Below, one piece after another: positions 8,906-17,484 of a stretch of DNA of 64,000 nt. Both the position numbers and the translations under genes were made by a program. Under the pieces are notes generated by a model that had not been told where the DNA came from, did not search any database, and was given only the letters and a program-made list of their open reading frames with translations. Numbering within the stretch: position 1 is the first letter of the stretch; every line of letters starts with the position of its first letter. The DNA comes from Streptomyces sp. BHT-5-2 (GTDB taxonomy: Bacteria > Actinomycetota > Actinomycetes > Streptomycetales > Streptomycetaceae). The stretch lies in contig NZ_CP081497.1 in the NCBI RefSeq assembly GCF_019774615.1, positions 372,001 to 436,000 on the forward strand. Direction: 5' to 3'.

Positions 8906-10201
8906 TCAGCCGGCCGTCAGCAGACGGTTGCACTCCGCCACCGCGGAATCCAGCGCCTCCTTCGGCGACTGCTTTCCCTGGAGGGCCCGGGCCACCGCGT
9001 TCCGCAGGACCGTCTTCATCTGGTCGCTGAGCAGCACCGGGGTGTAATTCACCGCGGTCTTCAGCGACTTCGCCGCCGCCACCCGCACCCGGGTCGCGTC
9101 CGTCCCGTCCTCCTTGGTGAAGTACGGATCGTCCAGTGAACCCTTTGTGCTCGGAAAGACCGTGACCTGGCGGGCGAACGCCATCTGGTGCCGCCGGTCC
9201 GTCACGAAGTGCGCGAACGCCACCGCCGCCGGCTTCACCGGGCTCTGCGCGTTCACCATCAGGCCCTGGACGTACATGTTGGCCCTACCGGTGTTGTTGA
9301 CCGCGCCGGTGATCCCGATGTTCTTGTAGAGGCCCGGCGCGTCCCGCCGGAAGTTCGCCAGATCGAGCGCGCTGCCCGGATTCATCGCCACCGACTGCTG
9401 CTCGAACTTGCGCCCCGCCGACTCGGCCTCGGCCGTCAGCGCCTGGGAGTCCAGCGCCCCGGCGGCGTACAACTGCCGGTAGTGCATGAGCAGTTCCACG
9501 CCCTTGGGCTCGTTGAACGTGAACTCCGTGTTCCGGGCGTTCATCAGCCGCACACCGTAGCGGCCGAAGTCCTCGATCGACGGCGTGCCGGCCAGCATCG
9601 CGATCTTCCGGTCGCTGTTCCGCGCCATCGTCAACGCGTCCGCGAACAGCCGGTCGTAGGTGGCCGGCGGTTTCTCCGGATCCAGACCGGCCTTGCGGAA
9701 GAGGTCCTTGTTGTAGAACATCGGGCCGGTGTTGAGATACCAGGGGAAGGCGTAGACGCCCGGCAGCCCCGGCATCCGCTGGCTCTGCCACGCCCCGTCC
9801 AGATACTCGCCCCGGTACTGACCCGCGGCCTTGCCGATATCGAGTGCCAGCCCGGCCTTCGCCAACGGAAACGCGAGATCGGGCGACACGTTCACCACAT
9901 CAGGCAGCGTGCCGGCGGCCGCGTCCGCACTCAGCTTCTGTGCGTATCCCTCGGCGGGCTGGTCGATCCACTTCACCTTCGTGCCCGGGTACTTCTTCTC
10001 GAACTCCGCGACGACCCCGTCGAAGTACCGCTGGAAACGCGCCCGAAGATTCCACGTCTGAAAGGTGATCTGCCCCGTCACCTTCCCCGAGGCACTGCCC
10101 GAATCCCCGCCGCCGCCCGGAGCGCCGCACGCGGACAGCGAAAGAGCGGAGGCGGCGAGGGCCGCGGCGAGCGCGGCCGTCCGACGGGAATGACGACGCA
10201 T
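8906..10201 (-). CDS. Sugar-binding lipoprotein of CUT1 ABC importer
   Basis: A 431-residue extracellular solute-binding protein, family 1. The signal peptide ends in lipobox LSAC (Cys25), followed by a Gly/Ser linker and a two-lobed binding fold. The motif YNKDLFRKAGLDPEKPPATYDRL is typical of the family. AAGGAG lies 8 nt before the ATG. It is the first gene of the six-gene operon and shares a 268-bp intergenic region with the divergent LacI regulator. It would capture the oligosaccharide released by the GH85 enzyme. The ligand itself is inferred. Confidence 0.93.
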   Translation of the reverse strand: MRRHSRRTAALAAALAASALSLSACGAPGGGGDSGSASGKVTGQITFQTWNLRARFQRYFDGVVAEFEKKYPGTKVKWIDQPAEGYAQKLSADAAAGTLPDVVNVSPDLAFPLAKAGLALDIGKAAGQYRGEYLDGAWQSQRMPGLPGVYAFPWYLNTGPMFYNKDLFRKAGLDPEKPPATYDRLFADALTMARNSDRKIAMLAGTPSIEDFGRYGVRLMNARNTEFTFNEPKGVELLMHYRQLYAAGALDSQALTAEAESAGRKFEQQSVAMNPGSALDLANFRRDAPGLYKNIGITGAVNNTGRANMYVQGLMVNAQSPVKPAAVAFAHFVTDRRHQMAFARQVTVFPSTKGSLDDPYFTKEDGTDATRVRVAAAKSLKTAVNYTPVLLSDQMKTVLRNAVARALQGKQSPKEALDSAVAECNRLLTAG

Positions 10202-10322
10202 GGCCGGCTCCTTGGCTGCAGTGCGCGGAAGTGCTCGGACCGGGGAACTGTCGTACTCGTCGCGTCGGCGACACGGTTCCGCGGCACGCTTTGCGGCCTT
10301 CCGGATCGCGACGCGGCAGACG

Positions 10323-10342
10323 CTACTAATGCGATTTAGCAG
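10323..10342. promoter_or_regulatory. Candidate LacI-family operator
   Basis: CTACTAATGCGATTTAGCAG is an imperfect 20-bp palindrome (14 of 20 positions symmetric) with a central CG, as is usual for LacI-family operators. It lies about 120 bp from the start of the binding-protein gene and about 130 bp from the regulator start. It is conspicuously AT-richer than its surroundings. It could control both divergent transcripts. Confidence 0.6.
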
Positions 10343-10404
10343 GCGTCAAGACCCCGTTCCCACAAGGGATTCAAGGCGCCGGCCGCGATCCGCCCGGACA
10401 TTGT

Positions 10405-10433
10405 TTGACAGCCCCGGCCGCCCTGATCAGACT
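10405..10433 (+). promoter_or_regulatory. HrdB-like promoter for the lacI-family gene
   Basis: TTGACA at 10405-10410 and CAGACT at 10428-10433 are separated by 17 bp, a good match to the vegetative sigma-factor consensus. This places a start point about 30 bp before the GTG/ATG region of the regulator. It is predicted by sequence only. Confidence 0.5.
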
Positions 10434-10469
10434 GTCGGCACCCAGCGGTTCGGCCCCGAGGAGCCCGCG

Positions 10470-11555
10470 ATGACAGCGCCCGGTGAGGCCGCCCGCCGCG
10501 GACCGGCGCGCCGCCCGACCATCAAGGACATCGCCCGGCGGGCCGGGGTCTCCGAGAGCGCCGTCTCCTTCGCCCTCAACGACCGCCCGGGTGTCTCCGA
10601 CGGCACCCGCGCCCGGATCCGCCGGGTCGCCGACGAACTGGGCTGGCAGGCCAACAGCGCCGCCCGCGCCCTCTCCGGCGAACGCGCCGGCTGCCTGGGG
10701 CTGGTGCTGGCCCGCCCCGCCCGCACCCTGGGCGTGGAGTCCTTCTTCCTCCAACTCGTCTCCGGCATCCAGGAAGTGCTCTCCGCCCGACACACCGCCC
10801 TGCTCTTCCAGGTCGTCGAGGACCTCGACACCGAGTGCGTGCTCTACCGCCGCTGGTGGGCCGAACGCCGAGTGGACGGCGTCCTCGTCGTCGACCCCCG
10901 CACCGACGACCCCCGTCCCGCCCTCCTCGCCGCCCTCGGCCTCCCCGCCGTCATCGTCGGCGGCCCCACCGGCCCCACTCACGACGCCTCGACCGCCCCG
11001 CTGCTCTCCACCGTCTGGGCCGACGACGCCAAGGCCATGGCCCGGATCCTGGACCATCTGCACGCCCTCGGCCACCGCCGCATCGTGCACGTCGCCGGCC
11101 TGCCCGGCCTCGCCCACACCACCCGCCGCATCCACTCCCTGCGCACCGAGGCCGCCCGGCGCGGCCTGGACGCCCGGCAGGTCCGCTCGGTCACCACCGA
11201 CTACTCCGACGCCGAGGGCGCCGCCGCCACCCGCCGCCTCCTCGACGCGACCACCCCGCCCACCGCGCTGGTCTACGACAACGACGTGATGGCGGTCGCC
11301 GGCGCCTCGGTGGCCGCCGGCCGCGGCATCCCCGTACCGGGCCGGCTCTCCGTCGTCGCCTGGGACGACTCCCCGCTCTGCCGCGTCGCCCATCCGCCGC
11401 TCACCGCGCTGGTCCGTGACACCGCGGGCTTCGGCCGGCTCGCCGCCGGCGAGCTCCTCGCCCTCCTCGACGGCGGCCCGCCCCGCACCGTCGAGGGCGA
11501 ACTCCCCCATCTGGAACCCCGCGAGAGCACCGGCCCGCCACCGCGGAACAATTGA
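10470..11555 (+). CDS. LacI-family transcriptional regulator
   Basis: A 361-residue regulator. The N-terminal HTH and hinge (TIKDIARRAGVSESAVSFAL, about 15-34, then NDRPGVSDGTRARI) are clear. A periplasmic-binding-protein-like effector domain follows. GAGGAG sits 7 nt before ATG 10470; upstream in-frame codons lack a ribosome site. It is divergent from the N-glycan operon, so it is likely its repressor, released by an imported sugar (inferred). It probably binds the palindrome at 10323-10342. Confidence 0.93.
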   Translation: MTAPGEAARRGPARRPTIKDIARRAGVSESAVSFALNDRPGVSDGTRARIRRVADELGWQANSAARALSGERAGCLGLVLARPARTLGVESFFLQLVSGIQEVLSARHTALLFQVVEDLDTECVLYRRWWAERRVDGVLVVDPRTDDPRPALLAALGLPAVIVGGPTGPTHDASTAPLLSTVWADDAKAMARILDHLHALGHRRIVHVAGLPGLAHTTRRIHSLRTEAARRGLDARQVRSVTTDYSDAEGAAATRRLLDATTPPTALVYDNDVMAVAGASVAAGRGIPVPGRLSVVAWDDSPLCRVAHPPLTALVRDTAGFGRLAAGELLALLDGGPPRTVEGELPHLEPRESTGPPPRNN

Positions 11556-11739
11556 CGCACGTCATCACATCAGCCGGTACAGGACCGTTGCGGATCAGGG
11601 CACGCGCCGCACCCCCTACCCCTCATACCTGAGGGCTACCGCGAGATGCGCCCCCTGGTGTGACGCCGACCACCCACCGTGCCTTCTAGCTTCGGTGCCG
11701 GAACCACCCCGGAACCCCGGCACGGAAGGACCACCCGCC

Positions 11740-12759
11740 ATGGCGCACCGCCCGCGCAGAAGACGACTGACCCGCACCCTGCTCGCCGCGCTGGTCACCG
11801 CCTCGGTGGCCGTCCCGGTGTCCGGCGCGGCCCGGCCCGCCGAGGTCCCGGCGCCCGCCCCCGCCGCTCCCGGCCCGCTGAGGGACACCACCCCCGCCGC
11901 CCTCGCCCGCCGGTACGCCACCACCCGCGCCGACATCCGGGCGGCCGAGCGTGCCGCCGACGCCCACGGCGACCACCGGCGGGCCGCCGCCCTGCGCACC
12001 ATGGCCGCCCCCGCCCGCCACTTCCTGGCCTTCGACGGCCGGGACGGCGGCCGCAGCGCCGAAACCTACGGCGACCTCTCCCGCGCCGACCGCATCGCCG
12101 TCCTGGTGCCCGGCTCGGACACCGGACTCGACACCTACCACCGCCTCCGCGCCGGCGCCCAGGCCCTCCAGGAGCGGCTCCAACGGCAACCCGGCATCCA
12201 CCCCGCCGTCATCGCCTGGCTCGGCTACCCCACCCCGGCCACGATCGGCCCCGCCGCCCTCACCACCGCCCGCGCCGACGCCGCCGCGCCCCAACTCCGG
12301 CAATTCATAGGGCAGTTGAAGAACGCCCGGCCCGCCGCCCGGATCACCGTGCTCTGCCACTCCTACGGATCCGTGGTCTGCGGCCGGGCCGCCGCCGGCC
12401 TCCCCGCCGACGCCCTCGTCCTCTACGGCAGCCCCGGCGCCAGCGCCGGCTCCGCCGCGGACCTGCACACCCGGGCCACCGTCTGGGCCGGCCGCGGCGC
12501 GGCCGACTGGATCCGCCACGTACCGCACACCCGGCTCCCGCTCCCCGGCACCACCCTGGGATTCGGCACCGACCCGGTATCCCCGCGGTTCGGCGCCCAC
12601 ATCTTCCCGGCCGGCGACGGGGGCCACAGCGACTACCTCAAGCCCGGCACCCGGTCCCTGGAGAGCCTCGCCCGGATCACCGCCGGCCGCTCCCCGGACG
12701 GGGGCCCCGACGGTGCCGCCACCGCACCGCACCCCGCCGTGGAGGCCCGCCGTGCGTAA
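11740..12759 (+). CDS. Secreted alpha/beta hydrolase, DUF1023
   Basis: A 339-residue protein with an Arg-rich N-terminus and signal peptide (about 1-31). The DUF1023 alpha/beta-hydrolase domain includes the nucleophile elbow CHSYGS (Ser208), a PGSDTGLDTYH oxyanion-side segment and a late His in GGHSDYL. The biochemical role of the family is unknown. GGAAGGA precedes ATG 11740. It heads a run of four overlapping or adjacent genes ending in a two-component system, and overlaps the next gene by 8 bp. Confidence 0.85.
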   Translation: MAHRPRRRRLTRTLLAALVTASVAVPVSGAARPAEVPAPAPAAPGPLRDTTPAALARRYATTRADIRAAERAADAHGDHRRAAALRTMAAPARHFLAFDGRDGGRSAETYGDLSRADRIAVLVPGSDTGLDTYHRLRAGAQALQERLQRQPGIHPAVIAWLGYPTPATIGPAALTTARADAAAPQLRQFIGQLKNARPAARITVLCHSYGSVVCGRAAAGLPADALVLYGSPGASAGSAADLHTRATVWAGRGAADWIRHVPHTRLPLPGTTLGFGTDPVSPRFGAHIFPAGDGGHSDYLKPGTRSLESLARITAGRSPDGGPDGAATAPHPAVEARRA

Positions 12760-13969
12760 CACCCCGCGCGCCGCCGCGGCCGCCCTCGTCCGCCGGATCG
12801 AGGCCGCCACCCCGCCCGGGCGGGACCGCGCCACCGACGCCCTGCGCGCCTTCGCCATCCTCGGCGTGGTCCTCGGCCACTGGCTGGTCACCGCCCTGAT
12901 CACCGACAGCGGCACCCTGCACGGCGCCAGCCCGCTCCAGCGGATGCCCCAACTCACCCCGATATCCTGGCTGTTCCAGACCCTGGCGGTGTTCTTCCTG
13001 GTCGCCGGCGAGGTCGCCGCGCGCAGCCACGCCGCGGCCCGCGCCCGCGGCACCGCCTGGAGTGCCTGGCTGCGCGCCCGCCTCGGCCGGCTGTTCCGGC
13101 CGGTTGCCGCGGTCCTCGTGGTCTGGACGATCGCCACCGTCGCGATGCTGGCCGCCGGCGTCGGTGTGGACACCGTCCACACCCTGGACCAACTCGTGCT
13201 GTCACCCCTGTGGTTCCTGCTGGTGCTCGCCGCCCTCACCGCGGCCACCCCACTGACCGCCCGTCTCCATCCCGCCTGGCCGTGCGCCGTCGTCGCCCTC
13301 GTCGACCTCCTCCGCTTCGGCCTCGGCGCCCCCGGCCGGATCGGCTGGCTCGCCCTCCCCGCCGGCTGGCTCGTGCCGTACTGCCTCGGCGCGGCCCGGG
13401 CCCGCGGCGCCGCCCACCGCCCGACGACCGGCTGGGCACTGCTGCTCGGCGGCGCCACCGCCACCGCCGCTCTGGTCCTGTGCGCCGGCTACCCCGCGTC
13501 CATGGTCGGCGTCCCCGGCGCCGCCGTCTCCAACCTCAACCCGCCCACCCTGGCCGCCGTCACCTTCGGCCTCGCCCAGTGCGGCGCGGCACTGCTGCTG
13601 CGCGGCCCGCTCGGCCGGGCCCTGCGCCGCCCCGCCGCCTGGGCCGCGGTGGCCCTGCTGAACCTCTCCGCGATGACCGTCTACCTCTGGCACCAGACCG
13701 CGATGATGGCGGTCACCACCACCGCATGGTTCCTGGCCGGCCCACTGCCCGGACTGCACACCCTCCCCGACAGTCCCTCCTGGCTCCTCGCCCGCCTCGC
13801 CTGGCTGCCGGCCTTCGCCGCCGTGCTGCTGCTCTGCCGAGCCGCGTTCGCCGCCCACGAGCACCGGGGCCCGCGCGCCCGCGACCGGCACGGACCGGCA
13901 CCGGACGGCACCGCCCCGGACGTCCCCGAAGGGCACCCTGCCCGCCCGGCGGCGATGCCCCGTGCCTAA
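12752..13969 (+). CDS. Membrane acyltransferase family 3 protein
   Basis: A 405-residue integral membrane protein with about ten helices, resembling the acyltransferase-3 family that O-acylates sugars and cell-envelope polymers. The signature RDRATDALRAFAILGVVLGH (about 24-43) contains the Arg/Asp and the proposed catalytic His43. The GTG start at 12752 lies inside the 3' end of the preceding gene with GGAGG 6 nt upstream, so the two are coupled. The C-terminus is a charged cytoplasmic tail. The acceptor is unknown. Confidence 0.82.
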   Translation: MRNTPRAAAAALVRRIEAATPPGRDRATDALRAFAILGVVLGHWLVTALITDSGTLHGASPLQRMPQLTPISWLFQTLAVFFLVAGEVAARSHAAARARGTAWSAWLRARLGRLFRPVAAVLVVWTIATVAMLAAGVGVDTVHTLDQLVLSPLWFLLVLAALTAATPLTARLHPAWPCAVVALVDLLRFGLGAPGRIGWLALPAGWLVPYCLGAARARGAAHRPTTGWALLLGGATATAALVLCAGYPASMVGVPGAAVSNLNPPTLAAVTFGLAQCGAALLLRGPLGRALRRPAAWAAVALLNLSAMTVYLWHQTAMMAVTTTAWFLAGPLPGLHTLPDSPSWLLARLAWLPAFAAVLLLCRAAFAAHEHRGPRARDRHGPAPDGTAPDVPEGHPARPAAMPRA

Positions 13970-13979
13970 GGTGCATCCC

Positions 13980-15302
13980 GTGAAGAGGGGGAGAACGGCA
14001 GGCCGGCTGACGACGGCCCTGCGGGCGGTGCCACACCGGCTGCGCGCGGACCTGTGGACCGGCGCGGCCGAGGCGCCCCTCCCGGCCGGCGGCCGGCCAC
14101 CCGCCTGGCTCGAATGGCGGCCCGCGATCGTCGGCCCCCTGGTTGTGCTCGGCATCGTCCTCCTCGCCGCCAACACCAACGCCTACGCCCTCCGGTTCGG
14201 GTTCGGCATGCCGCTGGCCTTCCTCGTCGCCGGGGCCCAGGCCGCCGCACCCGTCCTCGCGCTCTACCGCCCGGTCCTCGCCTGGTGGGCGACGACCGGT
14301 GCCCTGCTGCTGGTCGGGTACGTCGCGGCCGCGGGGCCAGACCCGTCGGCCCCGTTGCCCTGGCAGCGCAGCGGCCTGCCGGCCCAGGCCACCGTGCTCT
14401 TCTTCGCGGCGCTGCGGGTCCGGCCCCGGGCCACCGTCGAGATGCTCGTCCTGGGCACCCTGGCCGGTGTCCTCGCCAACGGATGGGTCTCCGGCGATCT
14501 CCGGAACGACCACGTGCCGGCCCTCGTGCTCGCCGTGTGCGCCCTCGTCGGCGCCCTCCTGAGGGGACGCCAGAAGGCCCGCACCGAACTGGTCGTCCAG
14601 GAGCAGCTCACCGCCGAGGAACGCGCCCGCCGCACCCTCCTGGAGGAGCGCAGCCGGATCGCCCGGGAACTCCACGACGTGGTCGCCCACCACATGTCGG
14701 TGATCTCCATCCAGGCCCAGGTCGCCCCCCACCTCGCCGAGAACCCCTCGGACGAGCTCAGGGAGAACCTCCGCGGCATCCGCCAGAACGCCGTCGAGGC
14801 CCTCACCGAACTCCGCCGCGTCCTCGGCGTGCTGCGCGCCGCCGACACTCCGTCCGGCAGCGTCCCGCACGCCCCGCAGCCCACCCTCGACCGGCTCGAC
14901 GAACTCGTCGGCAACGTCCGCGCCGCCGGTGTCGAGGTCACCACCGGCACCACCGGCACACCGCGCCCGCTCTCGCCCGGCACCGGACTGTCCGCGTACC
15001 GCATCGTCCAGGAGGCGCTCAGCAACGCCATGCGGCACGCCCCCGGCGCCGGCGTGCACATCGCGATCGGCTACCTCCATGACCGCATCACCCTGCGCAT
15101 CACCAACACCGCCCCCGACCGCCCCGCCCCGTCCTCCCCGGGCGCCGGCCACGGTCTGCTGGGCATGCACGAACGCGCCGCGATGCTCGGCGGCGAACTG
15201 GCCACCGGCCCCACCCCCGACGGCGGTTACGAGGTCGCCGCGGCCCTCCCCGCCCCCGCCGCCTCCGACACTCCCTCCGACGACGCCGAGGACACCCGAT
15301 GA
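13980..15302 (+). CDS. NarL-class sensor histidine kinase
   Basis: A 440-residue membrane kinase. The N-terminal half carries about five to six membrane segments and no large extracellular loop. The HisKA_3 dimerisation motif RIARELHDVVAHHMSVI follows, with phospho-acceptor His232. The HATPase_c domain (QEALSNAMRHAPG, then GHGLLGMHERAAMLGG) ends the protein. GTG 13980 is preferred because AAGG lies 9 nt upstream; 13962 and 13971 are possible in-frame alternatives. The stop overlaps the response-regulator start by 4 bp. The signal is unknown; the coupled envelope genes suggest cell-surface sensing. Confidence 0.9.
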   Translation: MKRGRTAGRLTTALRAVPHRLRADLWTGAAEAPLPAGGRPPAWLEWRPAIVGPLVVLGIVLLAANTNAYALRFGFGMPLAFLVAGAQAAAPVLALYRPVLAWWATTGALLLVGYVAAAGPDPSAPLPWQRSGLPAQATVLFFAALRVRPRATVEMLVLGTLAGVLANGWVSGDLRNDHVPALVLAVCALVGALLRGRQKARTELVVQEQLTAEERARRTLLEERSRIARELHDVVAHHMSVISIQAQVAPHLAENPSDELRENLRGIRQNAVEALTELRRVLGVLRAADTPSGSVPHAPQPTLDRLDELVGNVRAAGVEVTTGTTGTPRPLSPGTGLSAYRIVQEALSNAMRHAPGAGVHIAIGYLHDRITLRITNTAPDRPAPSSPGAGHGLLGMHERAAMLGGELATGPTPDGGYEVAAALPAPAASDTPSDDAEDTR

Positions 15303-15985
15303 CGCCCCCCGCCACGACCGCCGTCCGCGTACTGATCGCGGACGACCAGATGATGGTCCGTCAGGGATTCACGGTGCTGCTCGACGCCGAACCGGACATC
15401 GAGGTCGTCGGCCAGGCCGTGGACGGCCACGACGCCATCGCCAGAACCGCCGAACTCGCCCCGGACGTCGTCCTGATGGACATCCGGATGCCCGGACTCG
15501 GCGGCATCGAGGCCACCCGCCGGCTCACCGGACCGGCCGGTGCCACCGTCAAGGTCCTCGTCCTGACCACCTTCGACCTCGACGAGTACGTCTACGAGGC
15601 GCTGCGCGCCGGCGCCTCCGGCTTCCTTCTCAAGGACGCCTCGGCCGACGAACTCGCCCAGGCCGTAAGGGTGGTGGCCGCCGGCGATGCGCTGCTCGCC
15701 CCGAGCGTCACCAAGCGCCTGATCGCCGAGTTCTCCCGGCTGCCCGGCGCCCCGCGGACCCCGCTCAAGGACCGGGTGGCCGGTCTCACCGAGCGGGAGA
15801 CGGAGGTGCTGGCGCTGATCGCGCAGGGCCTGTCGAACGCCGAGATCGCCCAGCGCCTGGTGGTGGCCGAGCAGACGGTGAAGACCCATGTGGGCCGCAT
15901 CCTGGTCAAGCTGGAACTGCGAGACCGGACCCAGGCCGCCGTCTTCGCCTACGAGACGGGACTGGTGCGGCCCACCGGATACTGA
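15299..15985 (+). CDS. NarL/LuxR-type response regulator
   Basis: A 228-residue response regulator. The receiver domain has the acidic pair at Asp15/Asp16, phosphorylation site Asp61 in LMDIRMPG, Thr in TTFD and Lys in LLKDAS. A LuxR-type HTH follows (LTEREVLALIAQGLSNAEI-like, with TVKTHVGRIL) at about 160-215. The ATGA overlap with the kinase gene makes it the cognate partner. Targets are unknown. Confidence 0.95.
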   Translation: MTPPATTAVRVLIADDQMMVRQGFTVLLDAEPDIEVVGQAVDGHDAIARTAELAPDVVLMDIRMPGLGGIEATRRLTGPAGATVKVLVLTTFDLDEYVYEALRAGASGFLLKDASADELAQAVRVVAAGDALLAPSVTKRLIAEFSRLPGAPRTPLKDRVAGLTERETEVLALIAQGLSNAEIAQRLVVAEQTVKTHVGRILVKLELRDRTQAAVFAYETGLVRPTGY

Positions 15986-16017
15986 ATTCCCCCGACACCC
16001 CTGACAGGGACGGACTT

Positions 16018-16470
16018 TCAGTGCCGGACGACGGCCCCGGGTGCCAGCTTCCCGCAGTTGGAACCGGTGACCCGGACACTCACCGACTCGACGGCGCCGC
16101 CCCAGTCCACACACCTGCCTTTCGCCGCGAGATAGACCGGCCCGGCGAACGTGGTGTATTTCCCGCTGTCGAATACCGGTGCGGAACTGTGGTCGGAAGG
16201 CCCGAGTTCGGCGCGCACCGGCACCGGCTTCCCCGGCGCCTTCCGGACCGTCACCACACAGTTCTTTCCGGTCTTTGCACTGTACGTGAGATAGACCGTG
16301 CCCTTTCCGCCGACCGGCGCCGAATTCACGACGCGGTAGCCGCTGCCGCACGCCCCGTTGTACGCCCCGCCGGCGAGCGGAGCGGCCGATGCGGTGCCGG
16401 CCAGGCCCATGGTGGCGATTCCCGCCAGGGCCAGCGCCGACGAACCGGTGAGAAGAGAGGAACGCTTCAT
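16018..16470 (-). CDS. Secreted protein, SapA (spore-associated) family-like
   Basis: A 150-residue secreted protein with a Sec signal peptide (about 1-29, cut after ASA). The mature part has four cysteines (in GACGSGY, KNCVVT, GRCVDWGG and SNCGK), suggesting two disulfides. The pattern CGSGYRVVNSAPVGGKGTVYLTY strongly recalls Streptomyces proteins annotated as spore-associated protein A. The molecular function of that family is not known to me. ATG 16470 was chosen because the signal peptide starts there. It converges with the response regulator, with only 32 bp between. Confidence 0.75.
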   Translation of the reverse strand: MKRSSLLTGSSALALAGIATMGLAGTASAAPLAGGAYNGACGSGYRVVNSAPVGGKGTVYLTYSAKTGKNCVVTVRKAPGKPVPVRAELGPSDHSSAPVFDSGKYTTFAGPVYLAAKGRCVDWGGAVESVSVRVTGSNCGKLAPGAVVRH

Positions 16471-16605
16471 GGAAAACCCCCGTCGGGTGGTGTCCTTCGC
16501 GTGGTCGTGCACCGAATCGGTGCTGCACCGTGTTGGACACCAGCCGGACGGGGATGGTTGTACGCGGCATTCCGCCGGTGCGCGGGGTTTCTTTTCGACG
16601 CCGCC

Positions 16606-17484
16606 TCAGTCGTCGTCGTCCGGGCCGTAGGCCAGCACCTTCAGCCGGCTGTACGGGCCGTTGAACCGGTTGTGGTCGCCGACCGTGTGCCCGGAGGAGG
16701 TGTGCTGCCAGATGCTGTGGAAGCGCCAGCCCGACGGCAGGGTCCCGACGGACGAGCCGTAGCGCGGGATCCACAGCGGGTTGCTGCGGCCGAACCGGCC
16801 GGAGTTGCCGGTGCACCGCTTCCACCAGTTCGTCGAGGTGTAGATCACCGCGTCCCGGCCCGTCTGCTCCCGGTAGGTGTGCACGAAGTCGGCGATCCAA
16901 CGCACCATGCCCGCATGGCTCCTGCCGTAGCAGGTCTCCCCGTAGGGGTTGTACTCCATGTCGAGCGCGCCCGGCAGCGTCCGGCCGTCCCGCGACCAGC
17001 CGCCGCCGTGGTGCGCGAAGAAGCGCGCCTGCGACGCACCGCTGGAGTGGTCCGGCAGCGCGAAGTGGTACGCGCCGTGGATCATGCCGGCGTTGTACGC
17101 GCCGTGGTACTGCTCCTCGAAGTACGGGTTCTTGTAGTTGTTTCCCTCGGTGGCCTTGACGTAGGCGAACCGCACCCCCATCCGCCGCAGCTTCCACCAG
17201 CCGACCTTGCCGTTGTGGCTGGAGACGTCGACCCCGGCCACCGACCGCCGGGGCCAGGCGCCGCGAGGCTCCGAGCCCCCGGACCGTGCGATGCCCTCGT
17301 GCACGGCGATGGTCGAGCCCATCCAGTCCTGCTCGGGGTGGGCGGGGGTCTTCCCGGCGTCCGGTGTCGCGGTGGCCGTGGCCGGGACGCCGAGCGGCAG
17401 TGCGAGCACGGTGGCGAGTGTGACGAGGGAGCCGGCGGCAAGCTGGACCGTGCGGCGGGCCGGTGCGGATCTGCGCAAGGGCAT
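16606..17484 (-). CDS. Secreted GH25 muramidase
   Basis: A 292-residue secreted lysozyme of family GH25, which cleaves MurNAc-beta-1,4-GlcNAc in peptidoglycan. A signal peptide covers about 1-40. The barrel begins with GVDVSSHNG (first catalytic-site Asp) and carries the DxE pair in ALDMEYNPYGE. Later motifs VIYTSTNWW and IWQHTSSG fit the family. GGAGG lies 7 nt before ATG 17484. It is monocistronic. It belongs with the neighbouring cell-wall hydrolases. Confidence 0.93.
   Translation of the reverse strand: MPLRRSAPARRTVQLAAGSLVTLATVLALPLGVPATATATPDAGKTPAHPEQDWMGSTIAVHEGIARSGGSEPRGAWPRRSVAGVDVSSHNGKVGWWKLRRMGVRFAYVKATEGNNYKNPYFEEQYHGAYNAGMIHGAYHFALPDHSSGASQARFFAHHGGGWSRDGRTLPGALDMEYNPYGETCYGRSHAGMVRWIADFVHTYREQTGRDAVIYTSTNWWKRCTGNSGRFGRSNPLWIPRYGSSVGTLPSGWRFHSIWQHTSSGHTVGDHNRFNGPYSRLKVLAYGPDDDD

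Noticed and set aside
11556..11739. Hairpin terminator after the LacI gene
   Set aside because: No inverted repeat of useful length was found in this interval.
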